From: Diphasiastrum complanatum
Taxonomy: Eukaryota; Streptophyta; Lycopodiopsida; Lycopodiales; Lycopodiaceae
Direction: 5' to 3'
Length of the DNA: 64,000 bases
NCBI GenBank assembly: GCA_029204225.1
Contig: CM055107.1
Span: forward strand, 3,414,706-3,478,705
The translations under genes were made by a program, and so were the position numbers. Under the pieces are notes generated by a model that saw only the letters and a program-made list of their open reading frames with translations, made no database searches and had not been told where the DNA came from. This document shows positions 1-12,373 of the stretch, one piece after another (position 1 is the stretch's first letter; every line of letters starts with the position of its first letter).

Positions 1-108
1 TACGTGTGAGAAATCATTTGGTAGCAATGTTACTGCAGTATTGTACTCATTGGTAGTGTCTGAATTTGAGGGGTCTTACATGTGCCATGTTTTTCCTTTT
101 GCCAATAG

Positions 109-1340
109 GTCCGATGTTGGCCAACATTGCAAGCCAGCTGCTCGCATTTGAGCGCTTCCAGTTTCCTTTCGATGGAGAGCAGAGTCGGCGGAGGGAGGAT
201 CAGCTGAGGCCCGTTACATGGTGGTGCATCCACGGGCGCAGCACAGGTGACCTGAGGCGATTGGCTGAGAGAGTCCTTGCACAGGACTGTTCTGCAGGAG
301 CTTGTGAGCGGAATTGGAGCACCTGGGCCTTGTATCACACGCAGAAGAGGAACAGGTTGTCCATCGAGCAGTGTAGGCGGTTGGTGTTTGTGAACACCAA
401 CGGCCGTATGCTGAGGCGCACACGAGGAGAGGGTCAGATGCTCGAGGTGAGTCACATCATCACCCCTTTTTTCTTGGTATGCTTTGGTGAATTGATTTGC
501 TTTCAAAATATGCAGTGAGTTGCACAATACCTGCCTAACAACAATGTATTGTTTTTGGTTGCAGGTGGACCCCGACACTTGCTTGGTGGATTCGATAGCT
601 GCTGCTCCTCGGGCACCACCCACACAGGAGGAGATGGATGATGAGATCCATAGAGAGCTCTACAGACAGGCACAGGCTGACGCACGGGCTTTACGGCGGC
701 AGAGGAGGACAGAGAGGCAGAGGGAGAGGCTGAGGAGGGAGATGACGAGGTCTCGGAGGGTGGAGAGATGCTCGGGGCACACTATGTGGAGGAGGAGGAG
801 TGGGTTGAGGGAGATACAGAGGAGGACGAGGAGATGTGGGCGGAGGCACAGGGGGATGACCTGGCTGACCTGCTAGTGGACCCTGATGCAGAGACAGAGG
901 AGGAGCCAACCATTCCTGCACGTAGGCCTAGGGGGAGACCTAGAGGTTCTAGGAGGGGGGGGCTGAGTACTCTTTTTGTAGACAGGAGTGGAGCATCACA
1001 GGCAGTCGTCGGCCAGGCATCATCACAGTGGGTAGGGCCATCCCAGGGCGTAGGGTTACGGCCACCTGACACACAGGCACGACGGAGTAGACACAGGGCT
1101 GGGGGCAGCCAGATGGGGGCCAGAGGAGGGGAGAGAGGCAGAGGCAGAGGCAGAGGTAGAGGCAGGGAGAGGGGGGTGGTCCAGAGCCAGGGCACGCAGC
1201 AGGGATCCAGAGCACGCAGCAGAGCCAGGGCCACACCACGACATATGGCTCCCTCCAGTTCCGATTCATCTGCGGACCCATGGGATCTGCAGTCCACAGA
1301 TTCGGATGATTTATCCTACCATGACTTTGACGAGCCTTAG
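109..1340 (+). pseudogene. hAT transposase C-terminal part (dimerisation domain, AT-hook/RG tail), frameshifted
   Basis: Exon 109-446 opens after a pyrimidine-rich AG acceptor. It encodes the hAT C-terminal dimerisation domain: a WW pair, then 'LAERVLAQDCSAGACERNWS', then 'HTQKRNRL' and a final N-rich block. A GTGAGT donor follows GAG at 447; an intron 447-564 ends in TTGCAG; exon 2 starts at 565 in phase 0. The exon 2 frame runs to a stop at 876. The plausible continuation lies in another frame, open to 1340: a Glu/Asp-rich stretch, an AT-hook-like [10 protein letters not shown], an RG-repeat tract and a Ser/Asp-rich end. A one-base indel near 680-770 or an unrecognised intron would join them. 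The transposase would cut and paste the element in the nucleus; this copy looks inactive. The N-terminal zinc finger and most of the catalytic core lie outside the window. Confidence 0.72.
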
Positions 1341-1506
1341 CTATATAGTTTTCATTACGTTCATGGAACATCATTGTACCCCTTTTTGGTGCCATGTGGC
1401 CCGATATTATATATTATGATGATCCTATTCACAGCATTGTCGTGATTCAGTATTGTTCTTTGTGGTTTTAGTTCAGTAACTTCGGTTTTATGGTTTATGA
1501 TTTATG

Positions 1507-1822
<316 letters not shown>

Positions 1823-2158
1823 TATGGTTGTTTTGTCAAAAATTGTTTCATTTAAGGCTAAAGTTCAGAATGATTCAGCTAGGTTTTTGTTCAGCATGGT
1901 TTTAGTTCCGTTTGTTGTGAATCGTGATCAGAGAGAGATAGAGAGAGGGAGAATCAGAGAAAGGGAGATTCCTGCTATGTTCACTAGGAATGCCCCAATG
2001 TGTTCACTTTTTTTTATATGGGATGCAGCTTTAGCGTAAAGGGACCATCCTGCACCTGAAACAGTCGGCAAACTACACAATCATACTCCCCTCGATCAGA
2101 GCTTTCATCTGATACCCATATTGCACAAAAAAATTTCAAAAAAAAAAAAAAAAATTTC

Positions 2159-2239
2159 GATTCTACACGATTCTGGGAAAATCCCGAATCGGGATCGCGA
2201 TTCTGATCGCGATTTTGAATCGCGATTCGCGAATCGCGG
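2159..2239. repeat. hAT subterminal palindromic motifs
   Basis: Repeated GAATCGCGAT/GCGATTC motifs, several of them palindromic, sit just inside the CTATG end. Clustered subterminal motifs are typical transposase binding sites in hAT elements. Copy 2 keeps the flanking sequence but has lost most of this array. Confidence 0.6.
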
Positions 2240-2260
2240 TGCAACTATGCTTTCTAGCAA

Positions 2261-2352
2261 CTTAGACATTTGACGAACTTTTTTGCTTATTTATTTGTAC
2301 ATCTGTCTTAGACATTTGATGAACTTTTTTGCTTATTTATTTGTACATCTGT
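2261..2352. repeat. Two-copy tandem duplication, 46-bp unit
   Basis: Two adjacent 46-bp units (2261-2306 and 2307-2352), each starting CTTAGACATTTGA and ending TGTACATCTGT, differ at one base that I can see. They begin about 20 bp outside the hAT end. Non-coding. Confidence 0.9.
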
Positions 2353-2890
2353 ATATGTGCAATCGTATTTTAGCCATATAAGCTTTTTCTTCTTCTTCTT
2401 AATTTCGACTAGAAAAATCATGCCTGTCACTCTTTCCATTACCATATCACCCTGGTGTCCCCATGTACTTCCTTCGTTCCACCTTCCACCACTAATGCCT
2501 TTGGTATACCATATCATGCCTATCTCATATCCATTTTCTTGGGTTTAGCTATAATATAGATATTGTGGACTTCTACTTGGATTTTGGGTACTGACATGTA
2601 CCATCGTGAAGTCTAGGTTGATCAGAGATTAGCTCTCATAACTCAGAGAAGAGTTTAGGCTTAGATAAGATGTAGATTCAACTATGAGAAAAATCATATT
2701 GACTCATCAAAAACTAGAATGAAGGAGAAAAATAACCTTGTTGATCTTTTGCATCTGCTTCTTAGTCTGACGAAGCTCCTTCTGTGTTGTCTCTTGAGTG
2801 TTAGACTGCTTTTGTTACCCTTAAGTGTCTTTTAGTTTTTGGCCCTCTTATTTGTCTTCTTGATTTTTCTCAACTTTTTTGTGTTGAAAT
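2353..2890. other. No recognisable feature
   Basis: AT-rich sequence without a credible coding region or repeat structure that I can see. Confidence 0.5.
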
Positions 2891-4062
2891 TGATTCAAGT
2901 TTTCTTGGCTTAGGAGCTATTTTACGTCAAGCGGATGGTGTTATTGCTTATGAGTCTCGTCGTTTATGTTCTTATGAGCATTGTTATTCCACCCATGAAA
3001 AGGAACCGCTTGCTATTATACATGCTCATGTCATTACCTTTATCACGCTCTTTTTAAATTTTTTCCCAATCACCACTCTCTTGGTCACGATTCTTCTTTG
3101 GTGGTTGTGGATAGGTTTTCAAAATAAGCTCATTTCATTCCAGTCAAGAGTACTAATATTGCAGCTCAGTGTGGCCGCATATTTATTTGAGAGATCTTTT
3201 GTTTTCCAGCTTGCCTCATTCTATCCTCACCAATTTTTTGGATGAGCTGATGCGTATAAATGGGTATTCGAGTTCTTATGGGAAGTGCATATCATTCTTC
3301 TGTTGATGGTTAGTTTGAGGTTCTTAGCTGTATACTTGATGATTATCTATGTCATTTTGTTTCAACTCTGGGTATAGATTCGGATTAGCACTTGCTTGCT
3401 GAGTATAACGGTTTTGTAAGCTCTAGTACATGTGTTTCTCCATTTCTTTTGGCACACTATTACTCTCTGCTACTTCCACCTAATGATGCTCCAGTGGCAG
3501 ATGCCTCTTTTCTCTCAAGTGCATGTGTTGTTACTACTCGAGCTACTATCCATTTATAGACGACGTAGTAGCCATATAAATCTTCTATGGATTAGCATTG
3601 TTGTTATGTTGAATTTGCATTTGAGTTTTGCTTGACATTGCTTTGTTCAAGGCCAAACTTCCACTGAAAAGCTTGCTCCACAAGAATATTGCTTTTTTAG
3701 ATTCTATAGTGTGTTGATTTGGTTACATATCGTCTTTAGTTACCTTCGATGACACATGTCTATGACATTTTCCATGTGAGCTTGCTACTACTTGCTATTG
3801 GAGACACTATACCTCGTTGCGATACACCTCTACAGGATCCAAATCTTGCTGCTATTCTTCAGGTACGCCGTCAGTATGGTCGACGTTGTTGGCAGGTTCA
3901 ATTTCTGGTTTAGTGGGATGGTTGTCCTCTTGACGAGGCTACTTGGGAGACCCTTTATGTTTTTCTCACACTCCTTTACTTCACTTTCAAATGATTCTAT
4001 GGCTTCAAACTTGTTCCTATGCCTTTTTCTTGAGAAGGCCTTGATGGATTTGCTATCAATAT
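2891..4062 (+). pseudogene. Decayed Ty3/gypsy pol (RNase H, integrase, chromodomain)
   Basis: Broken + strand frames match gypsy pol in the expected order. Near 2900-3040 is an RNase H-like stretch (LGAILRQADG, then IAYESRRL, then YSTHEKEPLAIIHA). Near 3095-3180 is the integrase DRFSK-AHFIPVKST block. Near 3830-3960 is a chromodomain-like block ending WDGCPLDEATWE. Many stops and frameshifts separate them, so this is an old chromovirus remnant. No LTR is assigned. Confidence 0.68.
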
Positions 4063-4289
4063 AATGAGCATAACTTCCTTGTCTCCAATCCTCTATGATA
4101 CTTCATCCGAACCATAATTGCGCCAAAGCTGCACTCAACATTTTGGAACGTGTTTCAAAATGAGTTCCGAAAGTGTTCTTTGATTTTTCCCTTGAACAGT
4201 ATTCTAGAACGTTTTTTTTTTTGCTTGGCAATTTGCACATCAAGAAGTTTCTCTACCTATGGACACCCTAAAAGGGAAGTAGAAAGCCT

Positions 4290-4735
4290 TAGGTTAAGCT
4301 AAAATCAATGCCACAAATTTGAGTAAAGTTATAGACTTGGATCTATAGATATTGTATGAATGAAGCACAAATGATTATAAAAGACACAATCAATCAATCC
4401 CCCATAGGAATGGCCAATAGCATATGATATAACCAATGGCTAAAGCCCTACAAGCAGTAGTAGAGGACTAATCTACCTAATGACTACAGAAGACTAAATC
4501 AGATCATAAGCTATCTAATGAGCAAATCACAGGCCTACATATATTATCTAGAGGCCTTAGTGGAACCTTTTAGGAGATTAGGGCAACTTAGGGTACTTGG
4601 GTCCCATAAGGACATGCCCATGATGGTAATGGCCCAGTACCTAAGGGTATACTAGTTAGGTAGTCCCATTATATAGCTGGTAAGCTAAGGCTTCTCGTTG
4701 CAAGCTCCTTGTGCTTGTTTGCACAAAGTTCTTAA
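4290..4735 (-). repeat. LTR-like sequence, decayed
   Basis: The stretch from about 4318 to 4430 (TATAGACTTGGATCTATAG, then AGACACAATCAATCAATC, then GGAATGGCCAATAGCATA) resembles 35205-35290, which starts directly beside a tRNA-iMet primer site and so is an LTR start. No coding content is seen. The right-hand limit is uncertain. Confidence 0.45.
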
Positions 4736-6338
4736 TCATTTTTTTTATCATGTAGTTCTTTCTAGTTCTTATGCAGATCCGTGAGTTTGTTAATGGCCAG
4801 AGATTTGACAATTATATGAAACTTGAAGAAGTTTATGAAACTCATTCCATCCTGGGTTCATTTTGGGGCTTTAATGTGCAAGAAGCCTTTGAACCTTGAT
4901 TCCTTGTTGCAATGAGTTTGAGAGGATTGTGAGTCACCCAAAAAACCAGCTTTTAGAACCCTTAAGTCTAGCAACTCAAGGCATCAAGTTCTAATATCTG
5001 GATACACCTAACAAGCCATATGGTGAACATGACATCACGACTCTTCATTAGTGTATCATCTAGTCATTACCCTCCAGTTAGGAAATGAGTCAAATTTCAC
5101 ACCCCACTAAGGCTCCCCTTCTCTCAACCTTGAGCTTTAATGCCAAATACAGAACAAATCTATTCAATCCAAGCACATGGTCCATCAGGACCAATAGGAA
5201 AGTTGCTTCAACTAATTTACACTTTTGATATTGCACCAAACTCGTAGCTATATGACTCAAGACTGGATGAACACCACAAACATAAAAAGCTCCATTCCCT
5301 AATGAGAAGCAATGAGTGAAGGGATCCAGAAAGACCTATAGGAGGTTTTTACCTGAATCTCTAAATTTTTTTTTTCAGGCAAACAACTTCCAATTGGTAA
5401 TACAACTATAATATGAACGATGCATACTTATAACTATAGAGTATAGACAAACAATCATTGCTAAAAGACTTGGGACTTTTTCTTATTGTTATGACCAAAT
5501 TTCAATTTGTTTTCAAAACTTTTTGCAACTGAAACTTCATAGAAAAGGCCATCTATGAGTTAAGTATTTCATGTTTCTAGCTAAATTATCTAGGCAAAAT
5601 ATTCTTCCATCAAGCTATCTTTAGAGCCAGCCAGCTACCATGAAAAAAAATAGCCAGGTTTGTAGTATGAAATATTAGTCAATTGCTCTTTCAAAAGCTT
5701 TCTATCTTGATAATAACCCATCTTAATTTTCTATATGCATATGAGTTTTGCATTGTTTGCTAGTGCATTTTTTTTCCATATATGGGCAATTTGTTTAAAA
5801 TTTTCTAGGGCTTTATGATGAGAAATCTTGAAGAAGTCGTAGGCTTTATTCGAGAATCATGATGCAATGTATTTGATAAGATCAATAGGTTTTATGAGAA
5901 ATCTGGCTACCATGTAGTATTGTCATTCTGTTGATTGTTGTAAAGAATTATTCTGGAATGTGTAGTAGGATTATCATTTTGAGTGGAATATAGTTGCAAC
6001 TTGATGAAGTCAAATTGTGTATTGACCGTGTAGAATTCAAACAATACATCTGAATGACCTGCCATGAATGTGGGATTCAGGTTGTAACAATAACTACCTT
6101 TGCAATGTAATGAGTTTCTTTGAGCTAAAACAGCAGTGAGTTGATTTGACAAGAAATTCAACCTTCTGAATAAGGGATAAAAGGAAAGGCCATCAGCGCT
6201 TGGACCTTCAAGCCTATGGAACTGAACTTAATGTACCATTGCCATTTTTTAATTCAAGACAAACGTGATTGGTGAAACAAACCTAACATAGTGCTTTGTC
6301 GACGGTTATGATCTTGAATGTGGAAGTTTTTATGACAG
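4736..6338. other. Upstream region of the host gene, no clear feature
   Basis: AT-rich. A short + strand frame at about 4778-4898 (starting IREFVNGQRF after a CAG acceptor-like site) is open for 40 codons but has no recognised family and no good donor. Earlier exons of the gene at 6339 may lie here or left of the window. Confidence 0.4.
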
Positions 6339-6428
6339 AATATTGGTGGAAAAGAAAACCGACCATTGCTTGATACTGGGCTCTTTGATGGCAGTTTGCA
6401 GAAAGTCAAGGATGACTTGATGCTGCTA
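6339..6428 (+). CDS. Host gene, exon a (30 codons)
   Basis: Follows a T-rich tract and ACAG acceptor and ends before GTATGT. It reads from [11 protein letters not shown] to KVKDDLMLL in phase 0. This is the first exon I can support; upstream exons are unknown. Confidence 0.65.
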
Positions 6429-9400
6429 GTATGTAGTCGAACTTGAATTCATTTTAACATTTGACATCTATTTCGTGCAAATTTCAATATTGATTCATGG
6501 TTTTAGTCATATCAACCTTGTGACATTCCAACTTTGTCTTTAGACAGCTCAAGTCGCAAGCAAGGCAGATCGCACAGCTTTGGATGATGTAAACTTTAGA
6601 GTAGTCCTCCTTGATGGCCAAAATCAGCTAAAGGGAACAACAAGCTTTGGGGATAATCAAATGAATGAAGATGGTGGAAGTGGTTATAAGGAAAATCAAG
6701 CTGATGAGTCTCCTCTCAAGTACCTCAAGGTGGCTCAACTTCAAAGTTTTCTATTATTGTGCAAAGGCATACTTAAGTTCCTTGCCTAAATTTTTTTAAA
6801 GCAATGAATGAGAAATGACTTGGCCATCAATACTATTTTCCCTAACATTCAACTGATTTTGCTACAACGTTTTTGTACTTGATGTTCGAAATCGTTTAAA
6901 TCAAGCAGCTGTTGAGTGTACAATGAGGAACACATCTATGCATAGAAGCATAGAATTAATGAACCGTGGGCGGTTCACCACGGTTCTGAGAACCGTACAA
7001 TGAACCGTATGGTTCTCAATTTTTTTTGTCCAGAATCGTGGTGAACCATGTTGTTATTAATTAATTAATTAATTTTTTATTTTTTCTAGTTCATTTTTTA
7101 TCAAACATTAATTAATTAATTAATTAATTATTTATGATGAACCGTATCACGGTTCATGAACCGTGGTACGGTTCACCCCACGGTTCTCAGACCCCACATT
7201 TCTGAGAACCGTGGGTACTATGCATAGAAGTTACAGTAGAACTTTGGTAACTATTTTTTGCTATGAATTGTTTTTCAACTCTCTTGTGGGTGGATCGCAT
7301 TGAACTTAGATTGAAATTTGTAGTTATATAGTGAGTTTCTTTTGATAAAATCATAGACCTTGTGCACACTGAAGTGTTTTACAAATCGAAACATTATTGA
7401 TCACTGAAGTCATATCCATCACATTATAAGGCAAAAAACCTTAATTATCCATTCGAACGATGTCTCACTATGAAAAGTAGACAACTAGCTTAAATCAAAT
7501 TTTGTTCAATTGGATACAGACACTTTGCATTTTTTATTATACGATTGATAGGTTACTATTAATCCTTTTTGACTAGCAAAGAGGTTTGAGAAGATCTTAT
7601 TCGAAAATTGTTGCAAATATTGTTTGTATGTTGAAATGTGAATCATGGGTTTTGCTTGTGTTATGTTGTGATTGATTTGAGACGAAGCAATACTTATCTT
7701 TCTATGATCTATTTAGTGGTGAAATCGCATTAATTGGAGAAATTGAACCTTTGTGATGATGCACCATTGACCATTGATATGAGCTTTACTGTTGTAAGTT
7801 TATGTAAGCACTGGTGATTGACATAGCACTATTGAGTGTTGGGTATATAAACATTGCATGACCTTGTTACGAGGGCAAGGAAGACAAACTTTTATTGTTG
7901 GATTATGAGACGATGTTAATTCCGCAGCATAGAAGGATAACATAGAGAACATGTTGCATCGTTCTGAAACTACATGAATACTGATATGTAGCATGCAAAC
8001 CTATAGAGAGGTGCACTAGTTTTTCAACTGATTGTGAAAGAGGTTCTCTAAGTGTCTCAAGGATTTATGTATTGCTTTCTTCAAAAAGCAACGAGGAGTT
8101 CCTTCATATGGGCCAAAGACTCCTCAGACTTATGATGAATGTGTAGCTAATGATGACTCGTTCTGACTAGCATTGTTGGAGAGAGGCTGAAATATGCCTA
8201 AAGATGAATAGAAAGAATATAATATCAACTTGCAGGAAACAAAGCACGACTGCAACTAGAAGCCAATTGCTTTTTAATGAGGCTTGAGGCGTCACAACTT
8301 CAATTGCTTGGAGCCATTTGTGCCCTATTTGTGAGGAAGACACCTGCATTAACTGTTGTAATGACAACCTTATGCCATGGAGAATTGTGGTTAGCGTCAT
8401 TTAATAGACATGAACCCATACATACCACATGTGACAGAAGCTCTAGCAGACCTGCATTCATACTGAATTACAGTTGTTTGGCTACTTATAGTGTCATAGT
8501 GCCCGAATTAGGGCAAGGTGTATAAGTGTGATCGTTGATGTTTTTGCTATCGGGTACCTACCACCATGTTTAAAGTTTCAAAATCAATTTGGAAATGCTC
8601 TTCAATCTTCTATAGTTATAAGTTCTAAATGCTAGGCATTGAGGCCAGTGATTTGAACCTTGATCAGGTACTTGCTGCTGTGTTTCAGAACAATTTTGAA
8701 GAGCTCCTTAACCTTCTTAGTCTATGACTTATAACAATGAGCACTAAAGCCATTGAGCACTTAGAATTTGTGATTAAGGAATCAACAATTAGGAAATAGG
8801 GTCCGATTCTATAATCAGTGTATGTCATGTATGATGTGACCACTAACTTGTTTTGAACCTTGCTTAGAAACTAAGTGTTAAATCTAATATCACTAATCAA
8901 TCATCAATAAGTTGTACCCTTAGACCTACTACTAAGTATTTTTGAGGAGCGCCTGATTTCAATCTTTTTAAGCCATTTAGCACTCAACATTCAAGTTGAT
9001 GGTTCAAACTAGCTTAGGCGAATCAAACACGATTTGAACCTACCCGTGAAACAACTGATTGTAAAAAACAATTGCCCAAGCTACTTTTAAAATCTCGTGT
9101 ATACAGATAAACTATCTTGGAGTTTAGCGCTTTGATTTGCGGGGTACACTATTTATATCCAAATCATGAACCAGTAACTTTTTTTTCCAACAAAGCCTAC
9201 CGTTGATAGTGGCACTACAATGACCCAAGCTCTTTTGTCAAAAGCAAATTAATCAACTTTATGGATCAGGCCAGTGGTAACATTGATTGGCGATATGATG
9301 ACATGAAATACAAACTGTGAGACCTTTGTTTAGAGCAATGATGGAAAGAGACATGAAAAACCATGAAATCAAACTTTTAGTGGTTAGTGAAGAAGTTCAC

Positions 9401-12305
9401 TTTTGAGAAAAATAGATCAGCCTCAAATATGCGACTTCCTTGTAGGTACCTTAAAAAGGTGGGACCAGCTCATTCCATGTGTTAGGTGTGAAGACAAGTT
9501 TTAACAATGCATAGTAGAGGAATCGATACAAAAAATATTTTTAAAGATAATCGAGGATATATCAATGAAGCTCTCACTTTGGAAAGTAAGAGAAAATAAT
9601 ATCTTTTTGGAATAAAAGATATCTTCAATATTCGTATTGTCTTTGAAGAACATTTTATATGCAATGGAAACATATGAAACATCTTCAATTGTTCCTATAT
9701 CAGATTGGAAGAATTCAAGGATTGGATCCTCGTATCAAATTTTTACTCTATATTGTAGTGCATACCTTAGTATAGTTAAGTCCATATGAATCAATGCAGT
9801 GAAGTTCCCATCATGAGAGCGCATAGTATATGACAATCTTTTAACTTCATGATGATCATTTCAACCAACTAGATCAACCCATAGACGATTGATCAATCTC
9901 TTGAGTAGGTTGTTGATGAACTTCATGTATAGACAATAAAGAATCCTAGGAGGTCACGTGTCGCCAATAGGATTGTGCTTGATTGGGACCCACTTGCACT
10001 ATGTTTATATAGATAGAGGTGGGGTATCTCTTTGCCATTCATTCACTCTACCGGAGATTAGGTGGATGGAGAGCACGTGCAAGCCAGGATGTATCTCCAG
10101 GCCAGGAGATGTGTGCTAGGGGGAGCTGTGAGCGATGGCTGGTTGTATGGGACATCGGTTATCATTGGAGGCTTAACCTGGCATTACGGTGTCAGTAACT
10201 CCAGTGCATGGGTGTTGGGTTGGCAATGACCCTATGGATGAGTGGATACGGTGCATTATCACTTGTATGGGGTGTGCGCTAACCTTCATAGCTATCGAAG
10301 ATCTAGGGAATAATAACAGTGGTATCAGAGCCGCTGATTTCTATGCGAAGGTGCACTTGTTTTTGTTTTAGCGGTTATGTTTATTCTTCTATAAAATGTG
10401 GTTAAATTATTGTTTTTTGAACTTGCATTTCAGGGTTAGATTTCCTTGAAATTTTTTTGAGAAACAAGCTTTTAAAATGCTGGTTCAGCCTTTTATTGAG
10501 CTAGTTGGCAGAAATATGCTTGGGAAGTAAAATTGGTCTTTAAGCTGTTAAAGCTAATTTTCCCAAAGTAAAGATGCATATATATCTTAACTTCAATTTA
10601 ATTTAGGAAGGGGGGGGGGGGATTCATGTTTTATTGAGATACCTTTCTCAAAGCCTCTTGTATATCTTGAATTAAAATTCTACAGCCATAAGAAGGTTCT
10701 TATCATATGTTAAAGCTTTTATTTAAATAAAAGCATATGTTACGTTTAATAGTTGGGGTTAACTTTGAAAGATAAGTTAACTTTCAACAAAAAAAAAGAG
10801 TTGAGATGTTTTGGCACACTGGCTGTCTTGTCCCGTGCGCCAGCTTTCTTGCATCCTACAGGTACCTTAATTAATAGCTGGTAGCTAAATTAATACCTGC
10901 AGGTACTTAATTAGTAGCCTTTTTTTTGAAAGGGGAAGGCACAGCGTGCCTGTGGCCTGCACCGCCCTCTCAAACACCTTTTTCAAAACTTTTTTTTCAT
11001 ACATATACACTTCTGGAAAGGGGTGATGTACTTTGGTACTAAATCCCTTGTACTTGTACCTGCGTGACAAAATGCGCAAAAGGAAGTGCCTAGTTTCTCC
11101 CTTTCCTTTACTAAAATTCAAAATAAAATTATAAGCTTAAAAGTTAAGCTTGCAACAAAGTTGAAAAGGTTTGCTATGGCAAACAAAAGAGCCCGTCGCA
11201 AAGAGCCGTACCGCCTCCTCCACTCTGCGTACCTGCAAGCTTCATGGGAAAGTGCACCTCCTTGGAGAAATTATATAGGATAGGGATGTGGGGTGGGGTT
11301 GTTGTAGAAAAATTGTTCAGGTGGTATGGATTGCCAAACGATATTGTTAGTGATCGAGATTCTAAGTTCACTAGCATGTTCTGGCAAGCAGCCTTTGAAA
11401 GATTGGAAACCACTAATAGTCTCTTGTCTTTGCATCACCGAATCCCATCAGATTGAATGTGTCAACCAGTCTATGGAAGATATGCTTCGTGCATATGTTT
11501 CCAGACTTAGATCGGGATCCCAATGGTTGAGTTTGCATACAATAGTAGGAAGCATTCTGCCACCAAATTTAGTCCTTTTATGCTTTTTGCTTTCAGCCTC
11601 ATTCCCCTATTTTTGGGTGGTCCTTTTAAGATTGTAAATACAATTAATCGTTCTGCCTATCGAATAGATCTTTCATTAGGAACAACAACTCATCATGTGT
11701 TCCATGGGAGTCGTTTAAAAGAACGACTTGGTAAGGCTTTCATTTTCAAGCAAATGATCATATCAAATTGACCCATATCATGAATGGCATCTTTATCGTC
11801 ACTTTGTTCCTCAAACCACGTCCACGATCATTTTGATCCTCAAATTGATCTATTTGAATCTTCGTGCTAAATACAATGATCTTATGAATCGATTTGCTCT
11901 TTACTTTTCATCTAGATTGCTTCTCATGCTCAAATTGCCTTTGATCTAATCCCATTGGATAAGATTGTGTTGAATTGTGTTTGTTGTTCATCGTGCTCTT
12001 GTATTGTTAGGCCCTACCTTACTCCAACAAAACTAGTGACCAGGTGGGTTAGGTGACCACTAGCAACAGACACGACTCACACCCTAGTCTAGGCACCTGA
12101 TGATATTATAGGTCCTTGGGTGTGTCACTGTAGGTGACTTGATGAAGATGCACATGCCACCAATCATGTGGTGGATGTGTAGATCCAATGCGCAACTAAC
12201 CAAGTCAACCTGTGGAGGCCCGCGGGCAATGGCTATGATTATGTAGTTGGAGGCTAGAGCGGACTAGAGGGCTACATAGGCGTGAGGGAGAATGGGTGGC
12301 AGTTC

Positions 12306-12373
<68 letters not shown>

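Noticed and set aside
782-1297. Antisense open frame opposite the hAT tail
   Set aside because: Shadow of the GC-rich, RG-coding strand; Pro/Leu-rich composition is that expected from the complement.
4778-4898. 40-codon + strand frame (IREFVNGQRF...) as an upstream exon of the host gene
   Set aside because: Acceptor-like CAG is present but no good donor, no family match and no coil character like the neighbouring exons.
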